Shown: positions 16,778 through 26,875, numbered from the stretch's first letter. The stretch is DNA of 64,000 nt from an uncultured Clostridia bacterium (GCA_937876985.1 CALEFT010000027.1:62001-126000), one strand, 5' to 3'. Numbers and translations are program-made. The notes: generated by a model not told the origin, from the letters alone.

Positions 16778-17691
16778 GCAAAAACATGACAAAAAACGCA
16801 GTAGTTTCTGTCGATAATATTAGCTTCGGATATGAGGGGCAGGCGCTTCTTGAGGGGGTGTCTTTTGATGTAGTCGAGGGCGATTTCGCGGCGATTATTG
16901 GCGATAACGGCGTCGGCAAATCCACGATGATCAAGCTCCTTCTCGGACTTCTTCGCCCAGGGCAAGGAGAGGTGAAGATTTTTGGCGTGAACGCTCTTAG
17001 CAGAAAGGCTACTTTCGAGGTAGGCTACGTTCCTCAAAATTCAGGTGCACTCGCGTCAAGCTTCCCAGCGACAGTCGGAGAGATTCTAGCTAGTTCACTT
17101 ATGGGCCGCCACAGTCGAAAAGAAACCGCCGACCTAGTAAACAAAGCGCTTGAATCCGTTGGCATGCTCGAATATAAGGACAGGCTGATTTCAAAGCTTT
17201 CTGGAGGACAGCAGCAAAGAGTAATGCTCTCACGCGTCCTCATTAACAGCCCAAAGCTTCTGATCCTCGACGAACCAACAGTCGGAATCGACGGAGACTC
17301 TGTCGATAGGCTAATGGAGATTTTGCATAGACAAAACATCGACCACAAGATGACAATCCTTATGGTAACGCACGACCTTGCGCGTGTTGCCCCATATGTT
17401 AACAGGGTGCTTTGCATAAGCGACCACTCAATGGCAGAGACAGCTTGCCCAGAGGCAACAATTGTCCATGCGCATTCTCACGAGCATAAGTCAGGAGAGC
17501 GTCGCCACGTACACTGCGCTGCATGCGAAAGCAAGCACGATTCAGAGCATTGCGCTTCTTGCAACCCAAAGCATGACCACGCACACTGCGAGGTTTGCAG
17601 TCACGACCATTCCCACGATCATTCCCACGACCACGCGCACGAGTGCGAATGCTCATGTTCATGTGAGGAAGGAGGCAGCCACAATGCTTGA
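16774..17691 (+). CDS. znuC: Zinc ABC transporter ATP-binding protein with His/Cys-rich tail
   Basis: ATPase subunit of the zinc importer. Walker A is GDNGVGKST, the signature is LSGGQQQRV, Walker B is LLILDEPTVGID and the switch His lies in MVTHD. After about residue 230, where the family normally ends, a 70-residue extension is packed with His and Cys, as CxxC-like pairs (CAAC, CASC, CEVC) and HSHDHSHDHAH, ending CECSCSC. That tail looks like a cytoplasmic metal store or sensor. ATGA overlap with znuA and an 8-bp overlap with znuB indicate tight coupling. Confidence 0.93.
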   Translation: MSKNMTKNAVVSVDNISFGYEGQALLEGVSFDVVEGDFAAIIGDNGVGKSTMIKLLLGLLRPGQGEVKIFGVNALSRKATFEVGYVPQNSGALASSFPATVGEILASSLMGRHSRKETADLVNKALESVGMLEYKDRLISKLSGGQQQRVMLSRVLINSPKLLILDEPTVGIDGDSVDRLMEILHRQNIDHKMTILMVTHDLARVAPYVNRVLCISDHSMAETACPEATIVHAHSHEHKSGERRHVHCAACESKHDSEHCASCNPKHDHAHCEVCSHDHSHDHSHDHAHECECSCSCEEGGSHNA

Positions 17692-18511
17692 GTTATTACT
17701 ATCGATGTTTACATATAAATTCATGTTAAGAGCCTTCATCTCTGGGCTCATGGTCGCAGTCCTAATGGCCATCGTCGGAAGCGTTATGGTTCACCGCCGC
17801 CTCTCCATGATTGGCGACTCACTCTCACACACGTCTCTCGCAGGCGTTGCAATCGGCCTTATCATCGGCATCAATCCAACCATCGGCGCGATCTTAGCTT
17901 GCCTTGTCGGCGCTTTCGTAATCGAGCTCATCCGAAAAGCCTTAGGCAAACACTCAGAACTCGCTGTCGCTATCGTTTTGTCGCTTGGCGTTGGTCTAGC
18001 TGGTGTCCTTTCCGGATTCTCCTCGAACCCGACAGACTTCTCGTCCTTCTTGTTCGGCTCCATCGTTGCAACAACCTGGCTTGAAACAATCCTTGTAGTA
18101 GTAGTTGGAATAAGTGTTCTATTAATATATATCCTTAATTATAGACAAATCTTTCTTGTGTCCTTTGACGAGCAGTCCGCAGGATTAATGGGTGTAAATG
18201 TAAGATTAATTAATATAATTATTACGATAATTACTGCGCTTACTATTGCCATTTCCGCACGAATCGTCGGAACCTTGATTATAACTAGTTTAATGATTGT
18301 CCCAGTTGCGACAAGCATGCAATTCGCAAAATCCTATAAGTCACAAGTAATTTGGGCAATATTAATTAGCGTTTTCGCGACAATTCTAGGAATAGTTCTA
18401 TCCTTTGTCTTCGGGCTTAAGCCAGGCGGTACAATTTGTCTTATTACTGTCGCTATATTTATCATTAGTATGCTTTGTTCACAATTAGGAAACAAAGTAC
18501 CAAAAAGTTAA
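17684..18511 (+). CDS. znuB: Zinc ABC transporter permease
   Basis: ABC-3 family membrane subunit of the zinc importer, 275 residues with about eight hydrophobic segments. Family features include RRLSMIGDSLSHTSLAGVA near residue 40 and the terminal GLKPGGTICLI region. The frame is open from 17462 inside znuC, but that stretch is an out-of-frame reading of the His-rich tail; GGAGG at 17671-17675 fixes the start at ATG 17684. Confidence 0.93.
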   Translation: MLELLLSMFTYKFMLRAFISGLMVAVLMAIVGSVMVHRRLSMIGDSLSHTSLAGVAIGLIIGINPTIGAILACLVGAFVIELIRKALGKHSELAVAIVLSLGVGLAGVLSGFSSNPTDFSSFLFGSIVATTWLETILVVVVGISVLLIYILNYRQIFLVSFDEQSAGLMGVNVRLINIIITIITALTIAISARIVGTLIITSLMIVPVATSMQFAKSYKSQVIWAILISVFATILGIVLSFVFGLKPGGTICLITVAIFIISMLCSQLGNKVPKS

Positions 18512-18574
18512 TACTAAATAATTCTTTATTTATAGGCTATATATGGGTTGAACCTTAAAAGCGGTGTAAGATTA

Positions 18575-18595
18575 TCCTATGAAATTTCCATAGGA
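18575..18595 (+). promoter_or_regulatory. Hairpin covering the ribosome site of the surface-protein gene
   Basis: TCCTATG (18575-18581) pairs with CATAGGA (18589-18595), and the 3' arm includes the first bases of the AGGAGG ribosome site (18592-18597) of the next gene. This could limit translation initiation; it may also be chance. Confidence 0.4.
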
Positions 18596-18602
18596 GGATT
18601 GC

Positions 18603-20708
18603 ATGATGAAGATCAACAAGAAATTATTAGCATTATTGATTTCTGTTATTCTCGTAATTGCATGTGCAGCAAGCTTTGCTTTTGCTGATACAGCTACTAC
18701 AGAACTAACGTCAGATTTGACACTTTCTAGTAATGTAGAAGCAAATTACGTGATTCCATCAGGATCTAATGTAACAATTAACCTTAACGGTTATTCAATC
18801 ACAGGCGCATCTACAGCGGATGTAATCCACGTAGAAAATGGCGCAACACTAACTATTGAAGGAACAGGAACAGTTTCTATTCCAGCAAATGGTACTTATA
18901 GTGTTATCTTTAACGAAGGTACAACAACACTTAACGGTGGTACTTATGTATCAACATCTCAGTCTGGTTATTATGTAATTAGTAATCACGGCGTGATGGA
19001 AATTAATGACGGTGTTACAGTAGAGGATATCTACGAAGATACAAGAGATCCTAACGTAGGTTCTTATGCAGCACTTGTTCAGAATGGTTACGGAAATTAC
19101 AGAAGTACAAACGAGAGAAACGGATATGTAAGTGGCGTAAATGCACAGTATCCAGAGCTTACAATCAACGGTGGTACATTCATTGGTGGTAGAGCTACAA
19201 TCAAGAACGACGACGGTGGTGTATTAGAGATTAACGATTGTGAAGTACGCGAGAGCTTGTCACAGTGTATCGTTAATGTACATGAAGCAACAATCAACGG
19301 CGGTACATTCGAGATTGAGACAGAAGGAAAGCCAGTTATCTATTCATGGAGTTCCTTGATTGCTGGTGAGACAACAATCACGGGTGGTACATTTACAGGT
19401 GATATCGCTATTCAGACAGTAGCTGGTAGCCTTGGAACAAATGTAACAGTTGAAGACGGTACATTCACAGGTGGTTATGCAGTAGATGCTAGTTCTACTC
19501 TTGAGATTTCTGGTGGTACATTCTCAGCTGATCCATCTAATTACGTTGTAATTGAGATGTGCGTAGAAGAAAATGCTGGTCAGTACACAGTAGTAAGTCA
19601 CGACACAACGCACCAGGCAGTTGATTATGATCCATGTCTTGGTGGATATGATACAGAGTTCTATTACTGCTCAGTTTGTGACACATACTTCTCCGATGCA
19701 GAATGCACAACAGAGATTGATGAAGTAACAAGAACAGAAGGTTCTCATACAATTGAATTAGTTGCAGCACAAGATGCACAGATTGGTGAGGAAGGTTGGA
19801 TTGAGCACGAGTATTGTTCAGTATGTGACCAGTACTTCCTAGATGGAGATTATGAGAATCCGGTAGAATGGTCTGAGATCGTTATCGATGCACTCCCAGA
19901 GCCAACACCAGTTCCTCCAACAACAACTCCAGAAGTAGTACCTCCAACTACAACTCCTGAGATTCCATCTACAGAGCCATCCGAAGAGGATATCGCTTAT
20001 GTAAATGATTTCGTAACAGATTTGTACAACAACATGCTTGGCAGAGAGCCAGATGCAGCTGGTCAGGAGAACTGGGTAGGACAGATTGCAGATGGTAATA
20101 TGTCAGCAGCAGATGTTGCAGACGGCTTCTATTACTCACCAGAGTTCACAGCAATGTCTGCAGAGATGACAACAGAAGAATATGTTCAGACACTATATCG
20201 TGCAATCCTTGGCCGTGAGGCTGATCCAAACGGACTTGCAGATTGGGTGAACAGAATTGATTCTGGCGTTGCTACAAGAGAAGAAGTATATCAGGGCTTC
20301 TTAGGTTCACAGGAATTCAGAGGAATCGCTGATCAGATTGACGATATCCAGAACACAGCAGCTCATGCATTTGTTGAAAGACTCTACTCATTCGTACTTG
20401 GTCGCCAGGGAGATCCAGTAGGCGTAGAGCACTGGGTAGATCAGCTCGCAAGCGGAAACATGAGTCTACGTGATGTAGCATATGGATTCATCTTCAGCCT
20501 AGAGTATGTGAACAACAATACAAGCAATGGCGACTATGTAACAATGCTTTACAATACAATTCTTGGTAGACAGCCAGATAGTACAGGATATGCAAATTGG
20601 ACAGCACAGCTTGATAATGGCGTATCTAGAGTAGCAGTATTTGATGGCTTCGTTCAGTCACCAGAGTTCGCTGGACTAGCAGATGTTTATGGATATAGAG
20701 CATACTAA
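18603..20708 (+). CDS. Secreted beta-helix protein with four C-terminal DUF4214 repeats
   Basis: The 701-residue protein starts with a signal peptide (KKLLALLISVILVIACAAS...FAFA). Residues about 35-320 are a right-handed beta-helix-like region with many NGGTF and GGTFTG steps. Two CSVCD-containing segments (CSVCDTYF, CSVCDQYF) follow, then a Pro/Thr linker (PVPPTTTPEVVPPTTTPE), then four repeats of the DUF4214 type (LYNNMLGREPD, LYRAILGREAD, LYSFVLGRQGD, LYNTILGRQPD). DUF4214 is known from bacterial surface proteins, with roles in adhesion or carbohydrate binding suggested. ATG 18603 or 18606 could start. A terminator follows, so it is monocistronic. Confidence 0.85.
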   Translation: MMKINKKLLALLISVILVIACAASFAFADTATTELTSDLTLSSNVEANYVIPSGSNVTINLNGYSITGASTADVIHVENGATLTIEGTGTVSIPANGTYSVIFNEGTTTLNGGTYVSTSQSGYYVISNHGVMEINDGVTVEDIYEDTRDPNVGSYAALVQNGYGNYRSTNERNGYVSGVNAQYPELTINGGTFIGGRATIKNDDGGVLEINDCEVRESLSQCIVNVHEATINGGTFEIETEGKPVIYSWSSLIAGETTITGGTFTGDIAIQTVAGSLGTNVTVEDGTFTGGYAVDASSTLEISGGTFSADPSNYVVIEMCVEENAGQYTVVSHDTTHQAVDYDPCLGGYDTEFYYCSVCDTYFSDAECTTEIDEVTRTEGSHTIELVAAQDAQIGEEGWIEHEYCSVCDQYFLDGDYENPVEWSEIVIDALPEPTPVPPTTTPEVVPPTTTPEIPSTEPSEEDIAYVNDFVTDLYNNMLGREPDAAGQENWVGQIADGNMSAADVADGFYYSPEFTAMSAEMTTEEYVQTLYRAILGREADPNGLADWVNRIDSGVATREEVYQGFLGSQEFRGIADQIDDIQNTAAHAFVERLYSFVLGRQGDPVGVEHWVDQLASGNMSLRDVAYGFIFSLEYVNNNTSNGDYVTMLYNTILGRQPDSTGYANWTAQLDNGVSRVAVFDGFVQSPEFAGLADVYGYRAY

Positions 20709-20749
20709 TTACTAGATATTCATAACAAAGAACAAAATAAAATAGTTAT

Positions 20750-20784
20750 CTGCCCTGGAGGGTTTTCCTCCGGGGCAGTTTTTT
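20750..20784 (+). terminator. Rho-independent terminator after DUF4214 gene
   Basis: CTGCCCTGGAGG and CCTCCGGGGCAG form a GC-rich stem with a TTTT loop, followed by six T. Confidence 0.9.
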
Positions 20785-21052
20785 GGAAAGAATACTTAGA
20801 GGTGGGATTCCCAAAATAATACGCTTTTCCTGTTTTTACCAAAAAGGTATGAAGGACCTTCATGAGCGTAGATAGAGAGGCTCGAATATCGAAGAAAGAG
20901 GCGCGGATGTGGGGATAAGTACATAAATGCGTTGGGAGGTCTTAGGGGACAATGAAAGTCGACATAAGAATGTGGCAAAGAAAGTGCAAAATCGTCAATA
21001 TGTCAATTGAGAGATTATTCTTTTCGAGGGGGTTATAGATTATAATTCGCGT

Positions 21053-23821
21053 ATGAAGAAGATAAAGATGGGAAGTTTTTGGAGGCATATTAGCTTCACG
21101 ACAGATAGGCGCAGATGGGTGTTTGCTACTATTATGGTGGCAGTCTTGTTGGTGTCCTTGCTTTTTGCACTTCCGATTTTTGAAGATACGAAGGTTTCTA
21201 CTTGTGTTGGTACGAGGCAGGAGCGTTCGGGTGTGATTACGCTTGAGCCGTTGGTGCAGCGATTTGTGCCTATGGATACGAGGCTTGAGTATATTAGCGT
21301 GCGTTATGCGAACTGCGTTGGGCAGGATGGAACGATTACGTTTGTTGTTGAGGACGGCAAGGGGAAGGTTCTGTTTGAGGAGACGCTGCCGATTTCTGAG
21401 TTTGAGAATGATGAGTACCATCGGTATGATGTGGATTTGACGGTGAAGGAAGAAAAGGCATACTACTTCAAGATTATTGCGGAGGGTGTGCAGCTTAATA
21501 ATGCGCCGCGTGTGTGGTTGTCTAATAATTTGAAGGACGAGCTTCGCAATGTTGAGTATAGAGGCTATGATCCTAATGTGAGGATGCAGACAAATACGGA
21601 GCTTGGTTTTAAGCAGTTCCGCGTTGTGCCTTTTATTGTTTCTGCGGTGAGCATTTTGGTTACAGCGTTTACGATTTTGCTTGTGCTTGGTTTGGATGAG
21701 AAGCTTAGACGTAAGGCGTGCTTTGTTATCATGCTTACGATGCCACTTGTTACTTTTGTGCTAGCGGAGGTTCTTAATGGTAATTCGCTGACATCGAAGA
21801 AGATTGCGGCTTATTTTATTAACTATATTTTGTATTTGATTATTTATTGTTTGTTCTTCGCGATAACGAATAAGCTAAGGTTTACAGTGTTGTTCTCGAA
21901 TACGCTTATTTTTGTTCTGGCGGTGGTGAATTACTATAAGCTTGAGTTCCGTGGGGAGCCGCTTCTTATTACTGATATTTTCTCATTCTCGACGGCGATG
22001 AATGTTGCGTCGGAGTATAAGATTGAGCTTACTCCTATGATTATTATGGCAGGTTGCTTGTTCATGGCGGCGACGGCGATTGTGTCGAGATTTAGATACA
22101 GCATGCATACGAGGAAGACGAGACTTATTCTTGGATTGTTCAGTGCGGTGCTTGCTTTTGGTATGGTGACGGCGCTTTTCAATACGGATAGATATTCGGC
22201 TTCAGCAAATTCTATTATGAAAAAGCTCGGCATCGTAAACAACGTGTGGAATCAGCCGCTTAACTATACGGACAACGGCATGCTCGTTGCGATTACGATG
22301 AATGCGCAATATCTCGTTGTTGAGCCACCGGCAGTATATTCGGAGGAGAATTTCAATAATATTGTTGGGCAGGTTGAGCAGTCTTTTGGTACGTCGATGA
22401 TTACTGACAAGACATTGTCGGAGTTCCTTAGAACAAGAAATACATCGGTGAATCCGTCGTTGAAGCCAAATATCATTTGCATTATGAACGAGTCTTATAC
22501 GGACTTTTCTTCGATTGCTCCGCTAGAGCTCAATGTGGAATATTCGCCTTTTATTGATTCGCTTGCAGATAGCTCTCATGCGATCACGGGCGAGTGCTAT
22601 GTGTCGACATATGGTGGCGGTACAGCTAACTCGGAGTTCGAGTTTTTGACTGGTAATACGATGCTTGGCGTGCCAAATGGTTCGATTCCTTATCAGCAGT
22701 ATGTGTCGGAAGAGAATAATGGTGCAGGCTCGCTTGCAAGAATTCTTAGCAATATGGGTTATGAGACGACTGCGCTTCATCCTTATCTTGCGTCTGGCTG
22801 GAATAGACCAGCGGTGTACGAGGCGATGGGCTTTGATGCGTTCTACTCCCAGGACGACTTCGAAAATCCGGAGTTCGTTAGATCTTACATCTCGGATGAA
22901 TGTTCATACGAGATGATTATTGAGCTATACGAGGAGCATTGCCAGATGGAGCAGGAGACAGGCGAGCAGGTGCCTTGGTTCTTGTTCAACGTTACTATGC
23001 AAAATCATGGCTCGTATTCGAAGTCGTATACGAATTTCGAGCCAACAGTTGAATACTTGCCAGATCCGGGTGCATATCCGCAGGCAGAACAGTATCTTAC
23101 TGTTGCAAATCTGTCGGATGCGGCTATCGAGGAGCTTATTGAGTATTTTGCAAATTGCGGAGAGCCAACAGTAATTTGTTTCTTCGGTGACCATTTGCCA
23201 TCGCTTAAGGATGGATTCTACGAGATGCTTTTCGATGTGGAGGATACGATGCAGCTAGAGCCAGAGGACATGCAAAGGCTTTATGTGACGGATTATTTTG
23301 TGTGGGCGAATTACAATTTTGTGGCGCCAGAAATTCCGCACTTGTCGCTTAACTATTTGTCTACGCTCGTGATGCAGGTGGCGGACTTGCCGCTTACACC
23401 GTACCAGATGTTCTTGACGGATATGTATCAGCACTATCCGGTAATTACGACGTTTGGAATTAGGGATGCACAGGGTAATTTCTATGAGGACGAGTCGATG
23501 ATCAACCAGGATTTGTGGAACTACTATTCTGTTTTGCAATACAATAATTTGTTCGGCGAGGAGCTTCGTAATGACGCGTTCTTCGATTTCTGTTATGGCG
23601 ACTATTTGGATATTCGTCTTGGAAATGAGGTTTTCGCGGATACGCTTGATGATGAGCCAGACGAAGACGATGTGGATGAATCGGGCGAAGCAGACATCGC
23701 GGGCGACCTTGTATATGGCGAGGATGGCGAAGGAGACGAACTAGAAAACTCTGCGGAGGATGAAGCAGAAAGTAGCGCGGCAGCTAACACTGATGCTACT
23801 ACGGAGACTATTGAGGGCTAA
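21053..23821 (+). CDS. LTA-synthase/sulfatase-family membrane enzyme
   Basis: A 922-residue polytopic protein of the alkaline-phosphatase/sulfatase superfamily, like LtaS, which polymerises glycerol phosphate on the cell surface. About six hydrophobic segments lie in the first 400 residues, with a large soluble loop between TM1 and TM2 (residues 40-190). The catalytic domain begins KPNIICIMNESYTDFS, has the nucleophile Thr in YGGGTANSEFEF and the metal His in FFGDHLPS. The last 60 residues are very acidic (DDEPDEDDVDESGE), an unusual tail. The start lacks a clear ribosome site; TATAAT lies at 21041-21046, six bases upstream, and the next Met is at 21068. Confidence 0.85.
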   Translation: MKKIKMGSFWRHISFTTDRRRWVFATIMVAVLLVSLLFALPIFEDTKVSTCVGTRQERSGVITLEPLVQRFVPMDTRLEYISVRYANCVGQDGTITFVVEDGKGKVLFEETLPISEFENDEYHRYDVDLTVKEEKAYYFKIIAEGVQLNNAPRVWLSNNLKDELRNVEYRGYDPNVRMQTNTELGFKQFRVVPFIVSAVSILVTAFTILLVLGLDEKLRRKACFVIMLTMPLVTFVLAEVLNGNSLTSKKIAAYFINYILYLIIYCLFFAITNKLRFTVLFSNTLIFVLAVVNYYKLEFRGEPLLITDIFSFSTAMNVASEYKIELTPMIIMAGCLFMAATAIVSRFRYSMHTRKTRLILGLFSAVLAFGMVTALFNTDRYSASANSIMKKLGIVNNVWNQPLNYTDNGMLVAITMNAQYLVVEPPAVYSEENFNNIVGQVEQSFGTSMITDKTLSEFLRTRNTSVNPSLKPNIICIMNESYTDFSSIAPLELNVEYSPFIDSLADSSHAITGECYVSTYGGGTANSEFEFLTGNTMLGVPNGSIPYQQYVSEENNGAGSLARILSNMGYETTALHPYLASGWNRPAVYEAMGFDAFYSQDDFENPEFVRSYISDECSYEMIIELYEEHCQMEQETGEQVPWFLFNVTMQNHGSYSKSYTNFEPTVEYLPDPGAYPQAEQYLTVANLSDAAIEELIEYFANCGEPTVICFFGDHLPSLKDGFYEMLFDVEDTMQLEPEDMQRLYVTDYFVWANYNFVAPEIPHLSLNYLSTLVMQVADLPLTPYQMFLTDMYQHYPVITTFGIRDAQGNFYEDESMINQDLWNYYSVLQYNNLFGEELRNDAFFDFCYGDYLDIRLGNEVFADTLDDEPDEDDVDESGEADIAGDLVYGEDGEGDELENSAEDEAESSAAANTDATTETIEG

Positions 23822-23824
23822 GAA

Positions 23825-24949
23825 ATGGCAGAAAATACAGACATGACGAGCCTAGAAGAATTAGATTTGTCGCCTGAGATTATGAAGGCGCTATCGAAAA
23901 TGCACATAACAAGACCAACTACGGTCCAAAGGCTCGCAATTCCACTACTAATGAAGGACGAATGCTTGATAGCAAAGGCGCCGACTGGCACGGGCAAGAC
24001 ATTCGCATTCGCAATTCCTATTCTAGAATATTTGGATTTGAGAAGCAAAAGCATTCAGGCGCTAATATTAGCACCAACAAGAGAGCTGGCGCTGCAAATT
24101 GCTACAGAAATAAAGGATTTGGGCCGATATATCGATGGCCTTAAGGTGTGTTCGATAATTGGTGGACAAAGCATAAAGCTGCAACTTGAGCGAATCGCGA
24201 AGAGACCGCAAATAGTTGTCGCGACCCCTGGTAGACTTATGGACCTAATGGAGCGAAGACAGATAGATGTGTCACAAATCTACACGCTGGTGCTCGACGA
24301 GGCTGACGAGATGCTCAAGATGGGCTTTGCTAAGCAGGTTAACTACATCATGAAAAACACGCCGAAGGATAAGCAAATCGCGCTGTTTTCTGCGACGATG
24401 CCACGCGAGATTTTGAATATCACATGGACCTTCATGCAGGGCGCGAAAGAAATCGACGTCATGCCAAAGCAGGAGGACCGCCCGAAGATTGACGAGATTT
24501 ATGTAGAAATTTCCGAGAAGGACAAGGTGTCGAAGGTGTTAGAGCTAATGGAGGAAAACGGCTTTGAGCGAGTGATTGTATTCTGCAACACCAAGCGTCA
24601 GACACGTATCCTCTACGATAGGCTCAAGGTGCAAAATGTGCGCTGTGAGATGTTCTCAGGGGACATGGGACAAGGCGCAAGAAATAAGATTATGGATGCT
24701 TTTCGAAAAGGGCGCATACGCATACTTATCGCGACAGATGTGGTTGCTCGCGGCATAGATGTAGACGATATTGACGCAGTAATTAACTTCGATATTCCGA
24801 CAGACAATGAGTTCTATTTGCATCGAATTGGAAGGACGGCGCGTGCTGGAAAGTGCGGAAAGGCATTCGCTTTTGTAACATATACGGATAGAGAAAGAAT
24901 GCGCGAGATTATTCGTTACACAGGCTCTACAATAAAGATGCCAGATTGA
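23825..24949 (+). CDS. DEAD-box RNA helicase, short form
   Basis: ATP-dependent RNA helicase core of 374 residues. All motifs are present in order: Q-motif region, APTGTGKT (I), PTRELALQ (Ia), TPGRL (Ib), DEAD (II), SAT (III), VARGID (V) and HRIGRTARAG (VI). The protein stops soon after motif VI, so it lacks the basic C-terminal tail of CsdA/CshA-type helicases. It starts three bases after the preceding stop, suggesting co-transcription with the LTA-synthase-like gene. Confidence 0.93.
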   Translation: MAENTDMTSLEELDLSPEIMKALSKMHITRPTTVQRLAIPLLMKDECLIAKAPTGTGKTFAFAIPILEYLDLRSKSIQALILAPTRELALQIATEIKDLGRYIDGLKVCSIIGGQSIKLQLERIAKRPQIVVATPGRLMDLMERRQIDVSQIYTLVLDEADEMLKMGFAKQVNYIMKNTPKDKQIALFSATMPREILNITWTFMQGAKEIDVMPKQEDRPKIDEIYVEISEKDKVSKVLELMEENGFERVIVFCNTKRQTRILYDRLKVQNVRCEMFSGDMGQGARNKIMDAFRKGRIRILIATDVVARGIDVDDIDAVINFDIPTDNEFYLHRIGRTARAGKCGKAFAFVTYTDRERMREIIRYTGSTIKMPD

Positions 24950-25004
24950 TGCGGTTATGGTATTATATTAAGAGTGATTTTGTCGCTTATGAGGAGGACA
25001 GATT

Positions 25005-25784
25005 ATGAAAGTTGTAATTCTTGCTGGAGGTTTTGGTACAAGAATCAGCGAAGAGAGTCATCTCAAGCCAAAGCCAATGGTTGAAATCAATGGTAAGCCA
25101 ATTTTGTGGCACATAATGAAGTACTATTCTTCATTCGGATATAATGAGTTTATTATTTGTTGTGGATATAAGCAGTATGTTATCAAGGAGTGGTTCGCAG
25201 ATTATTTCTTGCACAATTCCGATGTTACTTTCGACTTTACTGCAGAGAACAAGATGATTGTCCACAAGAATCACACAGAGCCATGGAAGGTTACTTTGGT
25301 AGATACTGGTCTTAAGACAATGACTGGTGGCCGAATTAAGAGAATCAAGAAATATGTTGGTTCAGAGCCATTCATGCTCACATACGGTGATGGACTTTCC
25401 AATGTTAATATCGATGAGCTAGTTGAGTTCCATAAGCAGAAGGGACAGATTGCGACAATGACAGCGATTAATGTAGGTCAGCAGTTCGGTTGTCTCGACA
25501 TGGCAGATGATGGTTCCGTGCTTCGTTTCCGCGAGAAGAACGATACAGATGGAAGCGTAATTAACGGTGGCTTCATGGTTCTTGAGCCAGAGGTATTTGA
25601 ATTCATCGATGGTGACGAGACAGTATTCGAGAAGGATCCAATTGAGCGTCTTGCAGAGGCAGGTCAGCTTAACGCATATCGTCATAATGGCTTCTGGAAG
25701 TGCATGGACACTAAGAGAGACAAAGAGAAGCTCGAGGCAATGATTGAGTCCGGTGAAGCTCCTTGGATTAAGTGGGAGGAGTAA
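25005..25784 (+). CDS. rfbF: Glucose-1-phosphate cytidylyltransferase
   Basis: Makes CDP-glucose from CTP and glucose 1-phosphate, the first step to CDP-dideoxyhexoses. The N-terminal nucleotidyltransferase signature is VVILAGGFGTRISEES, followed by KPKPMVEINGKPILWHIMK with the activating Lys. At 259 residues it has the family's length. GAGGAGG precedes ATG. It leads a run of rfbF-rfbG-rfbH-gtrA-aldolase genes with short gaps. Confidence 0.95.
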   Translation: MKVVILAGGFGTRISEESHLKPKPMVEINGKPILWHIMKYYSSFGYNEFIICCGYKQYVIKEWFADYFLHNSDVTFDFTAENKMIVHKNHTEPWKVTLVDTGLKTMTGGRIKRIKKYVGSEPFMLTYGDGLSNVNIDELVEFHKQKGQIATMTAINVGQQFGCLDMADDGSVLRFREKNDTDGSVINGGFMVLEPEVFEFIDGDETVFEKDPIERLAEAGQLNAYRHNGFWKCMDTKRDKEKLEAMIESGEAPWIKWEE

Positions 25785-25789
25785 TTTCC

Positions 25790-26875
25790 ATGGCATATAT
25801 CGATTTGGATTTCTATAAGGGAAAGAAGGTTTTCTTAACAGGACATACTGGCTTTAAGGGAACATGGATGAGCCGTTTGCTAGTAGAAGCTGGCGCGGTT
25901 TTGACAGGATATTCCTTGGAGGCTCCTACTAAGCCGAATCTTTTCGAGATGGCAAAGGTAGAAGAGAAGATGACTTCTGTAATTGGAGACATTCGCGACA
26001 TGGAGGCGCTTTGGCAGGCTTTTGATGCGGCAAAGCCAGAGATTGTAATCCACATGGCAGCGCAGCCAATTGTTCGCGATTCCTATAAGGACCCAGTTTA
26101 CACATACGAGACAAACGTTATGGGCACAGTAAATATCTTAGAGTGCGTTCGTAAGGCAGGATACGTAAAGTCCTTCCTCAACGTAACGACAGACAAGGTG
26201 TACCAGAACAATGAGTGGGAGTGGGGCTATCGCGAGGACGAGAAGCTTGACGGATACGATCCATATTCGAACTCGAAGTCATGTAGCGAATTAGTTACAC
26301 ATAGCTATAAGTCTTCGTTCTTCCTAGGCGACGATGCGACGGCAATCTCGACAGCGCGTGCCGGTAACGTAATCGGAGGCGGAGACTTCGCGAACGATAG
26401 AATTATTCCAGATTCAGTAAGAGCATGGCTTAAGGGCGAGGACATTGTGGTAAGAAATCCACATTCGACACGTCCATATCAGCATGTGCTAGAGCCAGTT
26501 GTTGCATATCTCATGATTTGCCAGAAGCAATATGAGGACGCTTCCTATGCATCTTGGTATAATGTAGGACCGGATGACAGAGACTGCGTGACTACTGGAG
26601 ATATCGTTGATATTTTCTGCGAGAAGATGGGCGATATTAAGCGCGTAGATAGAAGTGAAGCAAATGCGCCACATGAAGCAAATTTCTTGAAGCTTGATTG
26701 TAGTAAGCTTAAGAAGACTTTCGGCTGGAAGCCAGTTTGGACAATAGATGAGGCACTAGCTAATGTAGCGGAGTGGACAAGAGAATATAAGAAGTCCTTG
26801 GAGACAGGCGACGAGGAGCTAATTCCAAATTGCATGGACAAGCAAATAAGCGAATATCTTAGCAAGGCTAATTGA
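25790..26875 (+). CDS. rfbG: CDP-glucose 4,6-dehydratase
   Basis: Short-chain dehydrogenase/reductase that turns CDP-glucose into CDP-4-keto-6-deoxyglucose. The NAD-binding start is KVFLTGHTGFKGTW (GxxGxxG), and the catalytic Tyr-x-x-x-Lys occurs as YSNSK. The frame is open from 25772, inside rfbF, but GGAGGAG just before ATG 25790 fixes the start, giving 361 residues. It begins 5 bases after rfbF ends. Confidence 0.95.
   Translation: MAYIDLDFYKGKKVFLTGHTGFKGTWMSRLLVEAGAVLTGYSLEAPTKPNLFEMAKVEEKMTSVIGDIRDMEALWQAFDAAKPEIVIHMAAQPIVRDSYKDPVYTYETNVMGTVNILECVRKAGYVKSFLNVTTDKVYQNNEWEWGYREDEKLDGYDPYSNSKSCSELVTHSYKSSFFLGDDATAISTARAGNVIGGGDFANDRIIPDSVRAWLKGEDIVVRNPHSTRPYQHVLEPVVAYLMICQKQYEDASYASWYNVGPDDRDCVTTGDIVDIFCEKMGDIKRVDRSEANAPHEANFLKLDCSKLKKTFGWKPVWTIDEALANVAEWTREYKKSLETGDEELIPNCMDKQISEYLSKAN

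Noticed and set aside
17462..17683. Upstream extension of znuB as part of the protein
   Set aside because: It is an out-of-frame reading of the His-rich znuC tail; a strong ribosome site points to ATG 17,684.
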